This document shows positions 35,322 through 47,342 of a DNA stretch of 64,000 nt, one piece after another. The number at the start of each line of letters is the position of its first letter. The stretch's first letter is position 1. The position numbers and the translations under genes were made by a program. Under the pieces are notes generated by a model. The model searched no databases. It had not been told where the DNA came from and saw nothing but the letters and a program-made list of their open reading frames with translations. Where the stretch lies: NCBI RefSeq assembly GCF_030272615.1, contig NC_081407.1, positions 97,695,897 through 97,759,896 of the forward strand, written 5' to 3'. The DNA comes from Cryptomeria japonica (lineage: Eukaryota; Streptophyta; Pinopsida; Cupressales; Cupressaceae).

Positions 35322-37227
35322 CATAAAATTTCTTCAAGTGTATGCTATTGATAGGTTCTTCAAGTTGATCTCCATCTTGTGTTGATAGTTGATATGCTCC
35401 TAATCCAAATACTATTGTGACCACAAACAGACCTAACCAGTTTGGTTCAAATTTTCCTTTCTTTTCTCAATCTGCTTGGTTGCGTGGATTTTCCTTTAGC
35501 ACTAGTTCTCCCACTTGAAAGATTCATGGTTTGACCTTATGATTATAGCTCGGGCACATTCTTTGCTGATATACCTTTAGATGATCAAAGGCATTGTGTT
35601 TGCGTTCATGGATCAATTCTAACTCTTGTAGTCTAGATACTCTTTGTTCTTCATTTGGGATGAGACCTTTTAGTGATACACATAGAGAAGGTATCTCTAC
35701 TTCGATTGGAAACATGGTTTCTGATCCATATACAAGAGAGAAAGGTGTGGAACCTATCGGTGTGCAGATACTGGCACGGTAGGCCCATAGAGAAGGGTTT
35801 AGTTGGATATGTCAATCTTTCCCAACATCATTCACTATTTTTTAAAGGATTTTCAGAATAGTTTTGTTAGATGCTTCTGCCTGCCCATTTCCCTGTGGAT
35901 AATATGGTGTGGAGAATCTGTGCTGGATTTTGAACTTCACACATAGCTCTTGTACATCTTGATTCTTGAATGGTCATTGGTATTCCATAGCGACAGATTA
36001 TGTAATTCAAGATAAATGCAACAATTTATTTTCCTGTGATGTTTATGAGAGGTACCGCTTCAATCCATTTTGTGAAATATTCAGTAGCTACAAGAATGAA
36101 TTTGTGTCCATTGGATGAGGAAGGATTTATCTTTCCTACTAGGTCAAGTCCCCATTGACAAAAAGGCCAAGATGTTGCTAAAGCATGTAGTTCTTGTGTT
36201 GGTGCATGGATCAAGTTCCCATGGATTTGACATTGTTTGCATGTTCTTGCTATCTTAAAAGAATCTTGTTCCATAGTCGGCCAATAGTAGCCCAAGCATA
36301 TGAGTTTTTTCGAAAGGGTAAGACCACTTGAATGAGTGCCACAAATGCCATTATGGACTTCATGTAAATCCTTCTCAGATTCTTCGTGTTCGAGAAATCA
36401 TAAGAGAGTACCGTCTAGACCTTGTTTAAACATGGTATCCGCGACGAGAGTAAAATGAGAGGATTGGCGAATAAAGTTTCTTTTTTGGTTCTTCGATAAG
36501 TCAGGAGGTAAGATGTTGTCTTTCAGATATGTGTAAGTTTGGCCATAGTGGGAGGAATCATGTCCAATAATTTGATAGATGGTTTGGGAATCAGGACAAT
36601 TAAAGGCGGGATGAAACAACTCTTCAACCAAGAATTCATAACACTGTTGATTTTCCCGTGTCTGCAATAGAGAAGCAAGTGTAGCCATGGCGTCTGCTAC
36701 TTTGTTGTCACTTCTTGGAATCTGTTCAAAAGTTATTTCTATGAAGTACTTCTTGATATCATCCACCATCTTTTTGTAAGGCATGATTTTTGCATCTTTT
36801 GTCTGATAGTCATCATTGATTTGATTAATGACAAGCTTAGATCTCCAAAGACTTGAAGTTGTTTAATGTTCCATTCTACAACCATTTTGATACCTGTTAC
36901 CAATGCTTCATACTCTGCTATATTGTTTGTACATGGAAAGCTTAATTTGTATGCTTTTGGGATTGTATGCCCTTGTGGTGTGATAAATAGAATACCTTCT
37001 CCTGATCCGTGTTGTGATCCTTTATTGATGCCTTCTTCTGGACTGATATTTGGGTGATGTATTGTAAGATATGGATCGAACCCTAGAACGTCTATATATG
37101 ACCAGGTAAAATTGACTTGCCATCTTTTGAATGGTTTCAAATATTTTTGTCTTGCTAGTTCTGATAAAGAGATTGCTGGATGTAGATCAGTTGTGTCAAT
37201 GATAGTTTCCTTTGCTGGTTCTATCAA
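35322..37227 (-). pseudogene. pol: Gypsy pol remnant: RNase H and integrase, reverse transcriptase deleted
   Basis: Read on the minus strand. From 37227 the linker that precedes reverse transcriptase is present (FTWSYIDVLGFDPYLTIHH), but it fuses at about 37030 directly to an RNase H domain (GEGILFITPQGHTIPKAYKL, NNIAEYEALVTGIKM, ADAMATLASLL). The whole reverse transcriptase and its own RNase H are gone. The integrase zinc-binding region follows (LHEVHNGICGTH, then CKQCQIHG), then the core start WGLDLVGKINPSS and, across several frameshifts, YYPQGNGQAEASNKTI. The C-terminal end reads EPINSIHLKKFYV, stop at about 35322. The second catalytic Asp region is scrambled. The arrangement fits Tat/Ogre-like gypsy elements, where an extra RNase H precedes integrase. 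Confidence 0.8.
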
Positions 37228-38030
37228 GATAGATGACTTTTCTTGATAAAATTCAAGTAAAGTGTCAAATCTCCCATCTTCTGGTGCCTCAAGGAGGTTT
37301 TCACCTTTAGATTCGTCCTTTATTTTTACTTTTCCCTAGTCTAATGTTGCCAAGAAATGGTTTTCAGCATTAGACTTGATATTCTTTTCTTTATTTTCAA
37401 TTTTGTGACTAGGAGATTTAACACCCATTTGACTTGAAGATACGTTAGCGGAATCCCTTGTGAAAGTTGTTGCGGGTCTGATTTCATTAAGATATAAGGA
37501 TATGGCATGGTCATTAGGCAAGGTATCAATGCCAATATGTCCTTCATTTTCCTAGTCCATAGGTTCAGGATAGCTTAAGGATAAAGGATCTTCAGGTTGA
37601 ATAGTTTCACATATATTAGGGGTCATGATAGAGATGTCAGAGCTTTCAGTATGTATTTTGTTGTCTAGAATGATACTCTCGTCAGAATGACCTTGCATAA
37701 GAAAATCCTGATCATCCTTGATTAAGTCCATGTCAGTCGAATGTGATTCTGATTCAAGGGGGCTAGTTCCTAACGTTTGTTCTGCATACGTGTGAACTAC
37801 ATCGACTTCTACATCTGCTTCTTCATCCCTCTCAATTTGAAGTTGCTCTTGTTTGTTTTTCCATGATAGAAAATATTCTCCGGTCCCTTGATCTTTTAGC
37901 TGTATTTATTTTTCCATGTTTGACAAAATTGATTCAAATGATTGTTCCTTGGATTGTGTGCTTGAAGCTGCTACCTCTCTGTTATGTGAAACAATGACCT
38001 CTTGAGCTAATCTCAGATTACTACAACACT
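37228..38030 (-). pseudogene. Protease to reverse-transcriptase linker of the gypsy polyprotein
   Basis: Acidic, Ser/Glu/Asp-rich minus-strand coding remnant with several stops (for example DHAISLYLNEIRPATTF near 37500). Such linkers are common between protease and reverse transcriptase in this gypsy group. No catalytic motif. Confidence 0.5.
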
Positions 38031-38790
38031 ACAATGGATTTGAGACTGTTGAGATAGTGATTTCTTGTCCATTGTATGGAAATTTTAAGCACTGATGACA
38101 TTTTGATGTAATAGCTTGTATATCCAGTATCCATGGTTTCCCCAAGAGTATATTGTATGGTAGGTCCAAGTCTAAAACTTGGCATGCTGTATCTTTTTAC
38201 AAGGGTCCCACTTTGATAGGTAATATTACAATTCCCTTGGAGTAATGTTCTTCTTCACCAAATGCTTTGATTTTTACCATTTTCTGAGATTCAGCTGCAT
38301 CTTTTGAATATCCTAGAGCACAGACAAGACTCAAAGAGCATATATTCAAGCTAGCTCCCCCATCTATCAGGACACGTTTAACAAGCATTCTATGAATGAG
38401 GACTTCAATTTGCAAGGAAGTATTATGGGGATTTTGCAATGAATTAATGCTTGGATATGAAGGAGATGAGCTTTGAATAGGATCCTCTGAAATAGGTTTG
38501 ATGGAAATCCTGGATATCGCTCAGGGAACTTTAGCTTTGGATGCATTATTTGGCAAGGATGCTATGGAAGGTTCTTGCAAGCTTTCAAGAGGTGTAAGAA
38601 TAGATGCCTTTGGATAATCAATTTGCTTATGGATGGATGGATCATTGTTAGACATGGGTGCACGATTTTGATCTTCTTTAGCTAAATCATTTAGGGATCT
38701 CTTTAAGAGGTGCATAAAAGAGCCACCTTTCTTTTGAGATGTATTTAAATCCTTGTGAGGTTTTAACATAGTTGGATTTTGATTTTGAAC
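38031..38790 (-). pseudogene. Gypsy aspartic protease with gag C-terminal end
   Basis: Minus-strand frame from about 38769 to 38031 with stops at about 38520 (TGA) and 38185 (TAA). A gag-end linker (SFMHLLKRSLNDLAKEDQN) precedes the protease. The active site reads VLIDGGASLNIC, with DGG in place of the usual DSG or DTG. The flap region LPYNILLGKPWILDIQAI and the CHQCLKFPYNG motif complete the fold. The enzyme would mature the gag-pol polyprotein inside particles. Capsid-coding gag is not recognisable upstream; a solo LTR and the leader follow instead. Confidence 0.75.
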
Positions 38791-38907
38791 TTATTTGATT
38801 TCTCTGCTATGTTGATTTGTTGTGTATTTTGCCTTGGTATGTCATGTTTTTATGATCTGTAGTTGTTTCAAAAGTTTTAGCGATCTTAGGTCTCTGCGCC
38901 TTAATTA

Positions 38908-40350
38908 TGTTGGCATTATGTGAACTGGTATAAGAAATATGATGGCATTGTATGTTGTCATTGATGTCAATATGCTGCAGAAAAGAGAACCGGTATGTTA
39001 CCAAAGTGAACCGGTATATGTGCCAAAGTGAAGCGGTGTGCTTGTTCAAGATGAACCGGCGTGTGGTTATGGGAACCGGTACATGGAAGCTTTGTATGAC
39101 TACCGATTGGTAGTCTCAACTTTAGGGTTTCTGGTTGAAGTGCTTCAAGCCTGTGTGACTTTGTGTGATGAGTTAGTATTGTAACAAAGAACAGATCATG
39201 TTGCCACGTCAGTCTGGTGCGTGTGAAGGATCTCTCATGAAGGAGATTGTTCCTATCTTCCTCGGGAATGTGTGAAGTCTATAAATGGTGAAAATGCGTG
39301 ATGGGTTATCAGCTACCATGAAAGCGATGGAGAATGAATGATGGAGAATGTCTTGAGATTGGTTCAAGACAATTCCATTTAATGCAATATTCTCAATGGT
39401 CAAGATTGAACTGTTTGAATTGCTTAACCTAAAAAGTTTAGGGTTCAGGGTTTATGCTACCGACCTATCTATTTTCTATAAGGTTGATGTTGTGTTTCAC
39501 GCTAAGGTTGTTGGCAAATGTGGTGTATGTATCTAAATTCAGAGATACATGATTCTTGTCAGACTGGATAAGAGGATTGATACCTGCAGAGTGTAAGTGC
39601 AGAAGGAGAAGAGGAACTAAAGCGGATCTACATTGACATTGAGTGCTGTTACCAGATCATTGTAATACCTGTTGATCTCTAACCACTTCAACAGTTGGAA
39701 AATCCCTTAACAAGGTAGCTCTAACCAACTTACTGTAAATCCTTTAACAGGGTGACTCAAATTCATTGAGTTCTTGAAATCCTCTAACAAGGTAACCTTT
39801 AACAAGGTTTAACCCTTAACCGGGTATTCTAGCCATCCCTTAACTGGGTGATCCCTAACAGGATCAGTTTCTAACAGAACCTATTGTATCAGTCTTTAAC
39901 CGGACAAGGCTCCTAACATAGTGAACTTCTAAAGAGTTCAAAACAGCTTGTGGGTATTCATTCCCACCGTGGTTTTTCCTAGTTGGGTTTCCACGTGAAA
40001 AAAATTGTGTGTCATGTGTGCTATTTTTCATGTGATGGTTCAAGTGATTTGTTCTTGAAGGTAAATCATGTTGATCTAGCTATTCATAATTTGATGATGG
40101 ATTACCTGTTCATGCACTAAGGTGAAATAGAAACGAAGTATTAGATTGTATGAAAAGATAAGTGTCAACCGGTTAATTCTTGTTACAGTCATTCTTAGCT
40201 TTACAGGTTGTACTCTATTTCAGACCAGTGTTAGTGTTCATTTGCAGTGTTTACTGTCTAACCGGTTTGAGGAAAGTGTTTTTTCCTGTACAAATTCACC
40301 CCCCCCTCTCAGTACAGGTTTGGTACTAACTGTTCATCATTGAGTTATCA
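38908..40350 (+). mobile_element. Solo copia-type LTR with AATTA target duplication
   Basis: A 1443-bp LTR from TGTTGGCATTATGTG to GAGTTATCA, flanked by AATTA at 38903-38907 and 40351-40355. It belongs to the same broad family as the LTRs at 44411 and 20727: same start, many ACCGGT-like words and CTTTAACAGGGT-like repeats, and a C-run CACCCCCCCCTCTCAGT near its end. It lies in the plus orientation inside the minus-strand gypsy element, so it inserted later. Confidence 0.85.
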
Positions 40351-40355
40351 AATTA

Positions 40356-42640
40356 CAATAGGCATTGTGTTTAATATTGTGCTATGATTGGATTGTCCAA
40401 AAGGTTGTTTTGATAAACGATCGATTGTCAATGTCAGAGGTATAGAGTGGTATGACACAAAAAGGTAATTCAAGTGTTTTGAAGTTTTTTGATCTTCGGT
40501 TTTGAGAGTGCAATGGTGATTTTGATAAGAACCAAGTCTAGTAGGAAAGATATATCCTATGATGTGGGACGAGGTTGTCCTGACCAAACCTTTCAGTTTC
40601 GTGATAAAGGATGATTGATCCTGATAAGAAACTATGTTTGAGTGATCGGTTTACCAAAGAGGGTGATAATGCACTTTGGGATGTTTTATATCTTGAACTT
40701 GTTGAGGGTAATGACTTGAAAGTCTTGATATGTATATTTCTAGAATCTGATTTTTGACAGGTTGATAATTTGATCAAGCGGACCAAGTAAACAATCTAAG
40801 CACAAAGACAGATAATAGGTGTTTTGATTTCTGCAAATTGATTTAAGCAAACTGACAAACTCGAGAGTATCATGCAAAGAAACAGTTTTGGACCGACAAA
40901 TGCAAAGGTTTGTACGACATAAGATTTAGCTTGGGACGACACAAGATACGGAGTCATACGATAGAACAAAGTTTTTCATATGAACAACATCAACTCGTAC
41001 GACTTGGGATTATAGACCATACGAAAAAACACCTATCTCGTATGACAGAGATTCTAACTTGTGCTACAGAGAATTAAAACTCATATGACAGGCTGCAGAG
41101 AATGGTATAAAGTGTTTGTTTTACTGATTTTGATCTTTGAATTCTGATGTTTTGTTGATGTTTTCTAGTTTTAGGTGTCTGATTTTTCAATTTAGGGATG
41201 AATACACAACAAACACATGATGTGATAATTGAATCCAATCAAGCTAAACCCTAAGGAAGTTGGCTGAGAATGAAAACCTTTGCTTGCTGACTTAGGTACA
41301 CACCCAATAGCTAATCAGGATACGGCTGCCGAGTCTCATGCAATGGATTCTCAACGCCGTATTATCCGACTCCAAATGCTAATGGGGGCACGATATGGCA
41401 AGTGTCTTGGGAGAGTTACTATCTCTCTTGAAAAAAGATTATCACCCTTTCGGAGGTGAATCAGGTAGCTTCTATTTTAACCGGCACTAGTAAGGGATCC
41501 GTTCAGCACGTCGGGGTATAAACTCAATTAAGAGGTCTCCCAGCCTTGAAAACCAAGGTTTGATATACCCAAAGGTATGGAGGAGAGCTATTCCCGAGCA
41601 CTATCGTTGCTTTGATTTTCATCAAAAACACATTTATTTTATAGTGGGTTGGATTACTTGGCGTTAGCCATTCCCACTTAGGTCGTTCCCCTCTCATCGG
41701 CCTTAAGGGCTAAGAGTTAATAAATCCTCGGGAGGGCAGGCCTACTAAAGAGATGCACTAATGAAAGCAAAAAGATGAGTCTATCTTTCTGATCATCAAA
41801 GACACGAGATACATGATTATTCATTCCTTTAGCAAAATTGAAGTGTGCCTAGAAAACTTTAATGAATACACAATTTTAGTCAGATTCATAGGCAACCTGC
41901 AAAATAGATCCATTAGTAGTCATGATTGTGTTTTTGAATTATATCTTTGACAAGCGTATCTTCGTAAATCATCCGCAGAAAAGAGTTAGGCTACCAAAAA
42001 TCTCACAGATAGAACAAGATTAGCATTAGTGATCCGAACTATGAAATTAAAAAAAAAAACTATATGAAATTTTATCCTAACTTCAAATAGGCATAAATTT
42101 CTGCTCAGGACTCGAAATTACGAGCCATTTAACTCACTAGAAAGGTCTCCAAGAGTTGTAAATGAGATTTTGAAAGAGCATGCCTAACCTGGCTCTTTCG
42201 CCACTTTCAAGGCCGAAAAATGCCCAGAAGGCCTTCAAAAATGCAAATTACCAATGTATAGACAAACTTGAAAATTCTAACTTGCAGTTTGTGGAAAAAT
42301 ACAGAGGCAGAGATTCATACGACACAAATTTCCCTGTTAGTATGACACAAGAATCAGCTAGTACGATTTAGAAAATTGCAAGGCAAAAACTCATACGAAA
42401 AGGATTTAGCTCTAGTACGACAATGAAAAGGGGATCGTATGACACAGGATCAACTATTTGCAATGAGTAAAATAGTGTCGTACGACAGAAGAATCACCTA
42501 GTATGAGTCAGGATGGTCTATCATCCCAGACTGAAAGGAAGTTTGTACGAGCGAGAAAAGCAACTCGTATGAATTTCTAAAACAGAGTCGGAAAAAGATG
42601 AAGTTTGCTAAGGATTAAGAGGCCAAAAGTGATGATTATG
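40356..42640 (-). other. 5' leader of the minus-strand gypsy element, gag absent
   Basis: About 2.3 kb between the solo LTR and the primer-binding site, without recognisable capsid motifs. It contains conserved-looking non-coding sequence (41270-41760) and two clusters of a short palindromic motif (listed separately). Confidence 0.45.
40910..42590. repeat. Two clusters of degenerate TCGTACGA palindromes
   Basis: About seven copies (40910-41090) and about ten copies (42310-42590) of TCGTACGAC or TCATACGACA-like words, each typically followed by A/G-rich bases, at irregular spacing of roughly 20-35 bp. The core TCGTACGA is its own reverse complement. They lie in the element leader beside the primer-binding site. 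Confidence 0.6.
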
Positions 42641-42658
42641 GCCCCACGGTGGGCGCCA
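42641..42658 (-). promoter_or_regulatory. Primer-binding site of the gypsy element
   Basis: The minus strand reads TGGCGCCCACCGTGGGGC right after the LTR end. TGGCGCC starts are common in plant gypsy primer-binding sites. Confidence 0.75.
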
Positions 42659-42661
42659 AAA

Positions 42662-43684
42662 TGTTGTGCTCTATGAAGTTTACCTATACCTGCAACCACA
42701 ATGCACTCAATAAATTATTATAAGCAATGATTAGTAAATTGAAACAATGAAAGACAAAACCATAGCTAATCGACTTATTGCCTCCTAGTAAATGCGAGTA
42801 TGAAAAACGCTCTGAGATTGGATTATGCATATTCCAGTGACTTGACTACACTTAGATGGAGGATTTGAATGATGAAAATGCATGATCTAGAAAGAATAGC
42901 ATGATTAAGCTATATGATTTCATGATTATTCTAGGAAATAGGCTAGAATGAAGATGCAATTAAGCTACAATTGAGCATGATAACATTTCTAAGAATGATA
43001 AACTAGAAGCTAGATGCCTATAGTAACAATGCATAAGATGAGAATGAGATGGGATGCAAAAATGATATGAAATTGGGATCCTTTGTGCTTCAAAATGAGG
43101 TCTATTTATAGGATTTTCAAGGCTAGGGGTGATGTGGCAAGAATCAATGGTCAAGATTGATCTGGAGATATCAATGTTTAAATTGGAGGAGGATGGTAAA
43201 GGGGGTTGGATTAAAGGGAACATCTATCATCTCTATGGTGACAAGTGTCAAGAGGCTTCTAGAAGGAGTAGGATGAAAGGGAACACTTAGTAACAAGTGT
43301 CACAAAGGTTCTAGAAGATGTTGGATGAAAGGGGACATGAGGGTATGTAGAATGGGTTAGGTTTAGGAGTGGTAGAAGTTAGGAGAATTTGAATTTAAAA
43401 ATTCAAATAATGGGAAAAGGTTAATTAATCTCAATAACTTATGAATTTGATTTGTTTTAATTAATTAAAGGATTAGAAGAAATGATTTTGATGGGGGGGA
43501 TTAATTAATTAAAGGGGTGAAATGAAATGAACCTATTTAATAGATCCTTAGATTTATTAATAAGTAGATGAAAGGGGAAATTTAATCAAATTGCTTAGTG
43601 AATTCAATTAAATTGGGGAGAGGAGATTAATTAAATAATTGCTTATTGAATTAATTATCTTCAGACCATTTTTAGGTGTATACA
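42662..43684 (-). repeat. 5' LTR of the minus-strand gypsy element
   Basis: A 1023-bp LTR. On the minus strand it starts TGTATACACCTAAAAATGG and ends GAGCACAACA. Its outer side is followed by GTCAG (43685-43689), the same target site as the solo LTR at 29579-30608. The minus-strand TATA box is at 43103-43110. Confidence 0.85.
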
Positions 43685-44410
43685 GTCAGTAGAGTCTTCT
43701 AGTAGATATTCCCTAGCTTCACATGGATTTGAATGAACAACAACATCCTAAGAATTTGTCTTAGTTTGCATCTCCAAGTAAATGCAGAATTCATGACACC
43801 ACTAAGCATGTTGAGCTTAATTGTTTAACCTTTTTGTCAAGAATGGAGTTAGGTTTACAAGGAATTTTTTTCTTTTAGACGTACATGAACCATGCTAAAA
43901 ACATAGAAAATTTATACTTGATCGTCGGGTGGATGGAACTTGTTCTTGCAACTTTTGGTCTCATTCAAGCACGGTTACATAGTTCAAACCCACCGTTTCT
44001 CAAAAATGCACTTGGGGCTTAAGTGACTTCCATCAAAGAAAAAACTGGTCTATTAGATCATGTTTCTTGTCCTCAAGATCCTCAAATTTGTGATAAACAT
44101 AGTAAAACAACAAAAAATGTATGGTTGACCTATGAAGTGGGTCCCACTGAGCATGCCATAAATGTGTGCAAGTAATTGTGAGTATGCTAAACAGATTGAA
44201 AATAAAACTAGTATACCTATATTTAAAAAATATTTGTAAAATATGCTGAGAGATATCTTAAAATAGAAGAGAAATATCTTATAATAGAAGAGAATCATCT
44301 CTAAAATAAATGTTCTTCTAAAATGCTAAACACCAAGAATACAAATCCATTAAAGTTGCGAGCGTTTTATTTTATTTGGAGTAATAAAATAACACCTCCA
44401 CAAAAGCTAA
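43685..44410 (+). repeat. Repeat H, copy c
   Basis: Matches 30609-31332 and the right part of 19525-20359. It ends AAGCTAA directly before the complete copia-type element. Confidence 0.85.
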
Positions 44411-45501
44411 TGTTGGCTTAATGACGATTGTAATGCATGACTTCATATGTTGTCATTGATGGAACATGTACACACACACATGATCGCATTATCTACCGGT
44501 GTTACTTCAAAGTTATTTGTATTATATTGCTACCGATATTAGAAGTTTTGCTTAGAGAGTATCAAACCGATACATGGAGATAACCGGTATATATGTATAT
44601 ACATGAATGACTCGACACCAACCTGAAGATCCAACAAAGATTATCAAAGGAGCAATGAAGGACAATCGGTTTACATATTGATATGGTTAACTCCTATCGG
44701 TATTGATGTTCCAATCAATATTCATTGATTGTGTGATGAGTTACCCTAACTGACAATTTTTGGTGGTAATTTGTGATGAGTTATGTTTGATTGTCTAGAT
44801 ACACTGCACCTAGGAAATTCTGATATAATTTCTAAGGCCGACATGAAATCAAAATGTCTATATAATGACATATGATGAGATATGATGTATGATAATTTGA
44901 TGCGAAGATAGAAGTGTTAAGGTGTTGAGAGAATTGCAGAGTATGTTGGTAATGAAGTTTTGAATGTGCAGAAAAGGATCTATTCAAGAAAGTTGTGCTA
45001 CTTCTAGATCACACCACCTATTGTTTTATAATCATTACAATAGTCAAATCCCCTAACCGGGTAAGCTCTAACAAGATTCATTGTACAAATCCTCTAACTA
45101 GGTGATCCATTAGTTTGGATTCAGAAATCCTCTAACGAGGTTACTCCTAATAGGGTACAACCTTTAATAGGGTATACCTTTTAACAGAGCTTTGGGATAT
45201 TTAACAGGATTCACTCCTAGCAGAGCACTTTTGTAGACCTTAATTGGTCAGTTACCTATTACTGCAGATAGTTAACTTGTGAGTCCCATCTCATCGTGGT
45301 TTTTCCCATTTGGGTTTTCCACGTATAAACACTTGTGTTATGGTGGATGTTTTACTTATTGTAGATGCTTTAATATCATTTTGGATAGCATGCATAGTGT
45401 TTAACAAACTTTTTAAGTATATCTACCGGTCAGTGTTTAAAGTAGTATTATTTTTGCTGTCATTGATTCACTCCCCCTCTCAGTGCTTTATAAATCTATC
45501 A
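44411..45501 (+). repeat. 5' LTR of the complete copia-type element
   Basis: A 1091-bp LTR, TGTTGGCTTAATGACG to AATCTATCA. It pairs with the 3' LTR at 50741-51795. A TATATAA word near 44860 may be the promoter. Confidence 0.9.
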
Positions 45502-45503
45502 AT

Positions 45504-45515
45504 TGGTATCAGAGC
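45504..45515 (+). promoter_or_regulatory. Primer-binding site (initiator Met tRNA type)
   Basis: TGGTATCAGAGC two bases after the 5' LTR, complementary to initiator tRNA-Met. Confidence 0.85.
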
Positions 45516-45563
45516 TTAACTTCTTGAAGGCTTAATCGCTTGGAAGGGAATCCTAAAGCCACC

Positions 45564-46915
45564 ATGGGGGATATGAGCTACTTTGAGATGGCTAGAGTTA
45601 TTGAAGCTACTAAGGATGAGCTTGAAACCCTAAGGGTCAGATTCAAAGCTTCTCAAGTGAAAAGGAGAGAGCTAACTGAACAACTGTTGGAAATATATGA
45701 CAATAGTTCGTCAGATGAAGCCAATTTTGATGCTTTAGCTGAAAAATTGGAAAATTGAATGGTGAATAGCTAAATATGAGGAGAGAGCTAGAAAGCTTAA
45801 CTATCTGCATGAGTCAAGAACTGGAAGCCACGAGGACAAATGAAGATCTTATCAAAGAAAGAGATCATGAAATTGATAAGATCAAATGAGAGAATGCAAC
45901 CTTGCATGATCATTGGCATGCTGAGAAAGAAGAAAAAGAGGCTTTGCAGCTAGATCTTGAAATGGCATCATCTCTGAGAGAGATTCTTGCAAAACACAAT
46001 GAAGATCTTACCAGAGAACTCATTGAAGCTAAAGGGAAACTAGAAAAGTTCAACAAAAGTAATACCTTGCTAGATGAGCAGATTCAATCACAAAGGATGA
46101 AAGGTGATACTTTTGGACTTGGTTTTAACACATCTAAGAAAGGAGAGTCTTTCGGTACAAAGAGAAACATTCATAAGGACATAACTGCTCTTGAGGCTAA
46201 TAAGCCTACTAGTAAGAAGGTTTTTAAACCTGTTTGCTTTGTTTGTCATAAACCTGGTCATACTGCAAATGTGTGTAAAAAAAACCCAATGGAAATACAA
46301 GCTACAATGCAAATACTAGGTATGTGTCTAAGATATTTGAAGGTCATTGTTTCACATGCAAAATGTATCGACATAGATCAGTTGAATGCAGATATGGAGC
46401 AAATAATCCAGTACCTCACATGAATCCAAGACTTAATGGCAACTAGATGAGAACTTATGATAACCGGGGTAACATGAATTGGTGGAGCCCCTATGTCAAC
46501 TAGTTTAGTCCATTTGAGATGGAAAAGGTAACTAATGTCATTTGCACCATTTGTAACAATTTTGGTCATGTGGCTATGAATTGTAGAAGGAGAACTGGAA
46601 GAGGAAATGTAGGACCTTGGAGATCATCTGGAATGGCCTGCTATTAGTGTCATAAACCGGGACACATGGAAAAGTTTTGTAGATCAAGAAAGATTAATCA
46701 TTCCGACGATAAAAAAGGCAAGTAGAAGGTAAAAATTAAAGAAACCGGAGAAGAGATGAACCAAATATGAAAAAATAAGAGTGATGATATACCTGCAGAA
46801 GAACCTAATCCTTCACCCAGTGTGGAGAATCTTGCACTGGAGAACTGAGCCTTTTAACACGGCTAAGGGGAGCATAGTGGTAAATCTACTTCTGGACCCC
46901 TTGAAAAGATGAGTG
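45564..46915 (+). pseudogene. gag: gag with coiled coil and four CCHC zinc knuckles, broken
   Basis: The ATG at 45564 (context CCACCATGG) starts a long charged coiled coil (MGDMSYFEMARVIEATKDEL). It is interrupted by a one-base shift and stops near 45757, and by TGA at about 45888. The open stretch 45902-46423 carries more coiled coil and the first knuckle CFVCHKPGHTANVC. After a frame change come CFTCKMYRHRSVEC, CTICNNFGHVAMNC and CY-stop-CHKPGHMEKFC, all with C-X2-C-X4-H-X4-C spacing. The protein would coat and package element RNA. Multiple knuckles after a coiled coil are typical of plant copia gag. No protease, integrase or reverse transcriptase motif follows: the tail is Lys/Glu-rich and ends by about 46915. 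Confidence 0.8.
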
Positions 46916-47342
46916 GTAAGAGAGTTTGAATTTTGAGTTGTTATGCATGAAATCTTGATATCTTTTGTCAATTGGATTTCCAAAATTTTATCAACCGGTT
47001 CTACATCTGTTAATATTGTATGCATCGTTAAGCGGTGTATTAGGGTTTGTAACCCTAGTGGTCGAGCATTTAATGTAGTAGGTAAAAAGGATAAAAGAGA
47101 GATTCACTTTGTTATTTTTACCCTAAATGCATTCGAGAGAGAATTGACCACTTGCAAAGCAAAGAAAGGATTGCTAGCTGATTTTAGTCAAAATTGTGTT
47201 GTGATTTGCGTGATCAAAGTTGATTCAAAGGTTAGTAAAGGCTGAACTGGTGTGCACTTGAGAAATCAACCGGTAACCAAGGCAACGCGTGTGAATTAAG
47301 GTATTTCTTTGTAAATCCCATTTCGAATCTAGTTTATCAAAA
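46916..47342 (+). other. Spacer between gag and ORF-X4
   Basis: About 0.4 kb with a 100-codon frame (46943-47245) that shows no known motif. No pol signature. Confidence 0.3.
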
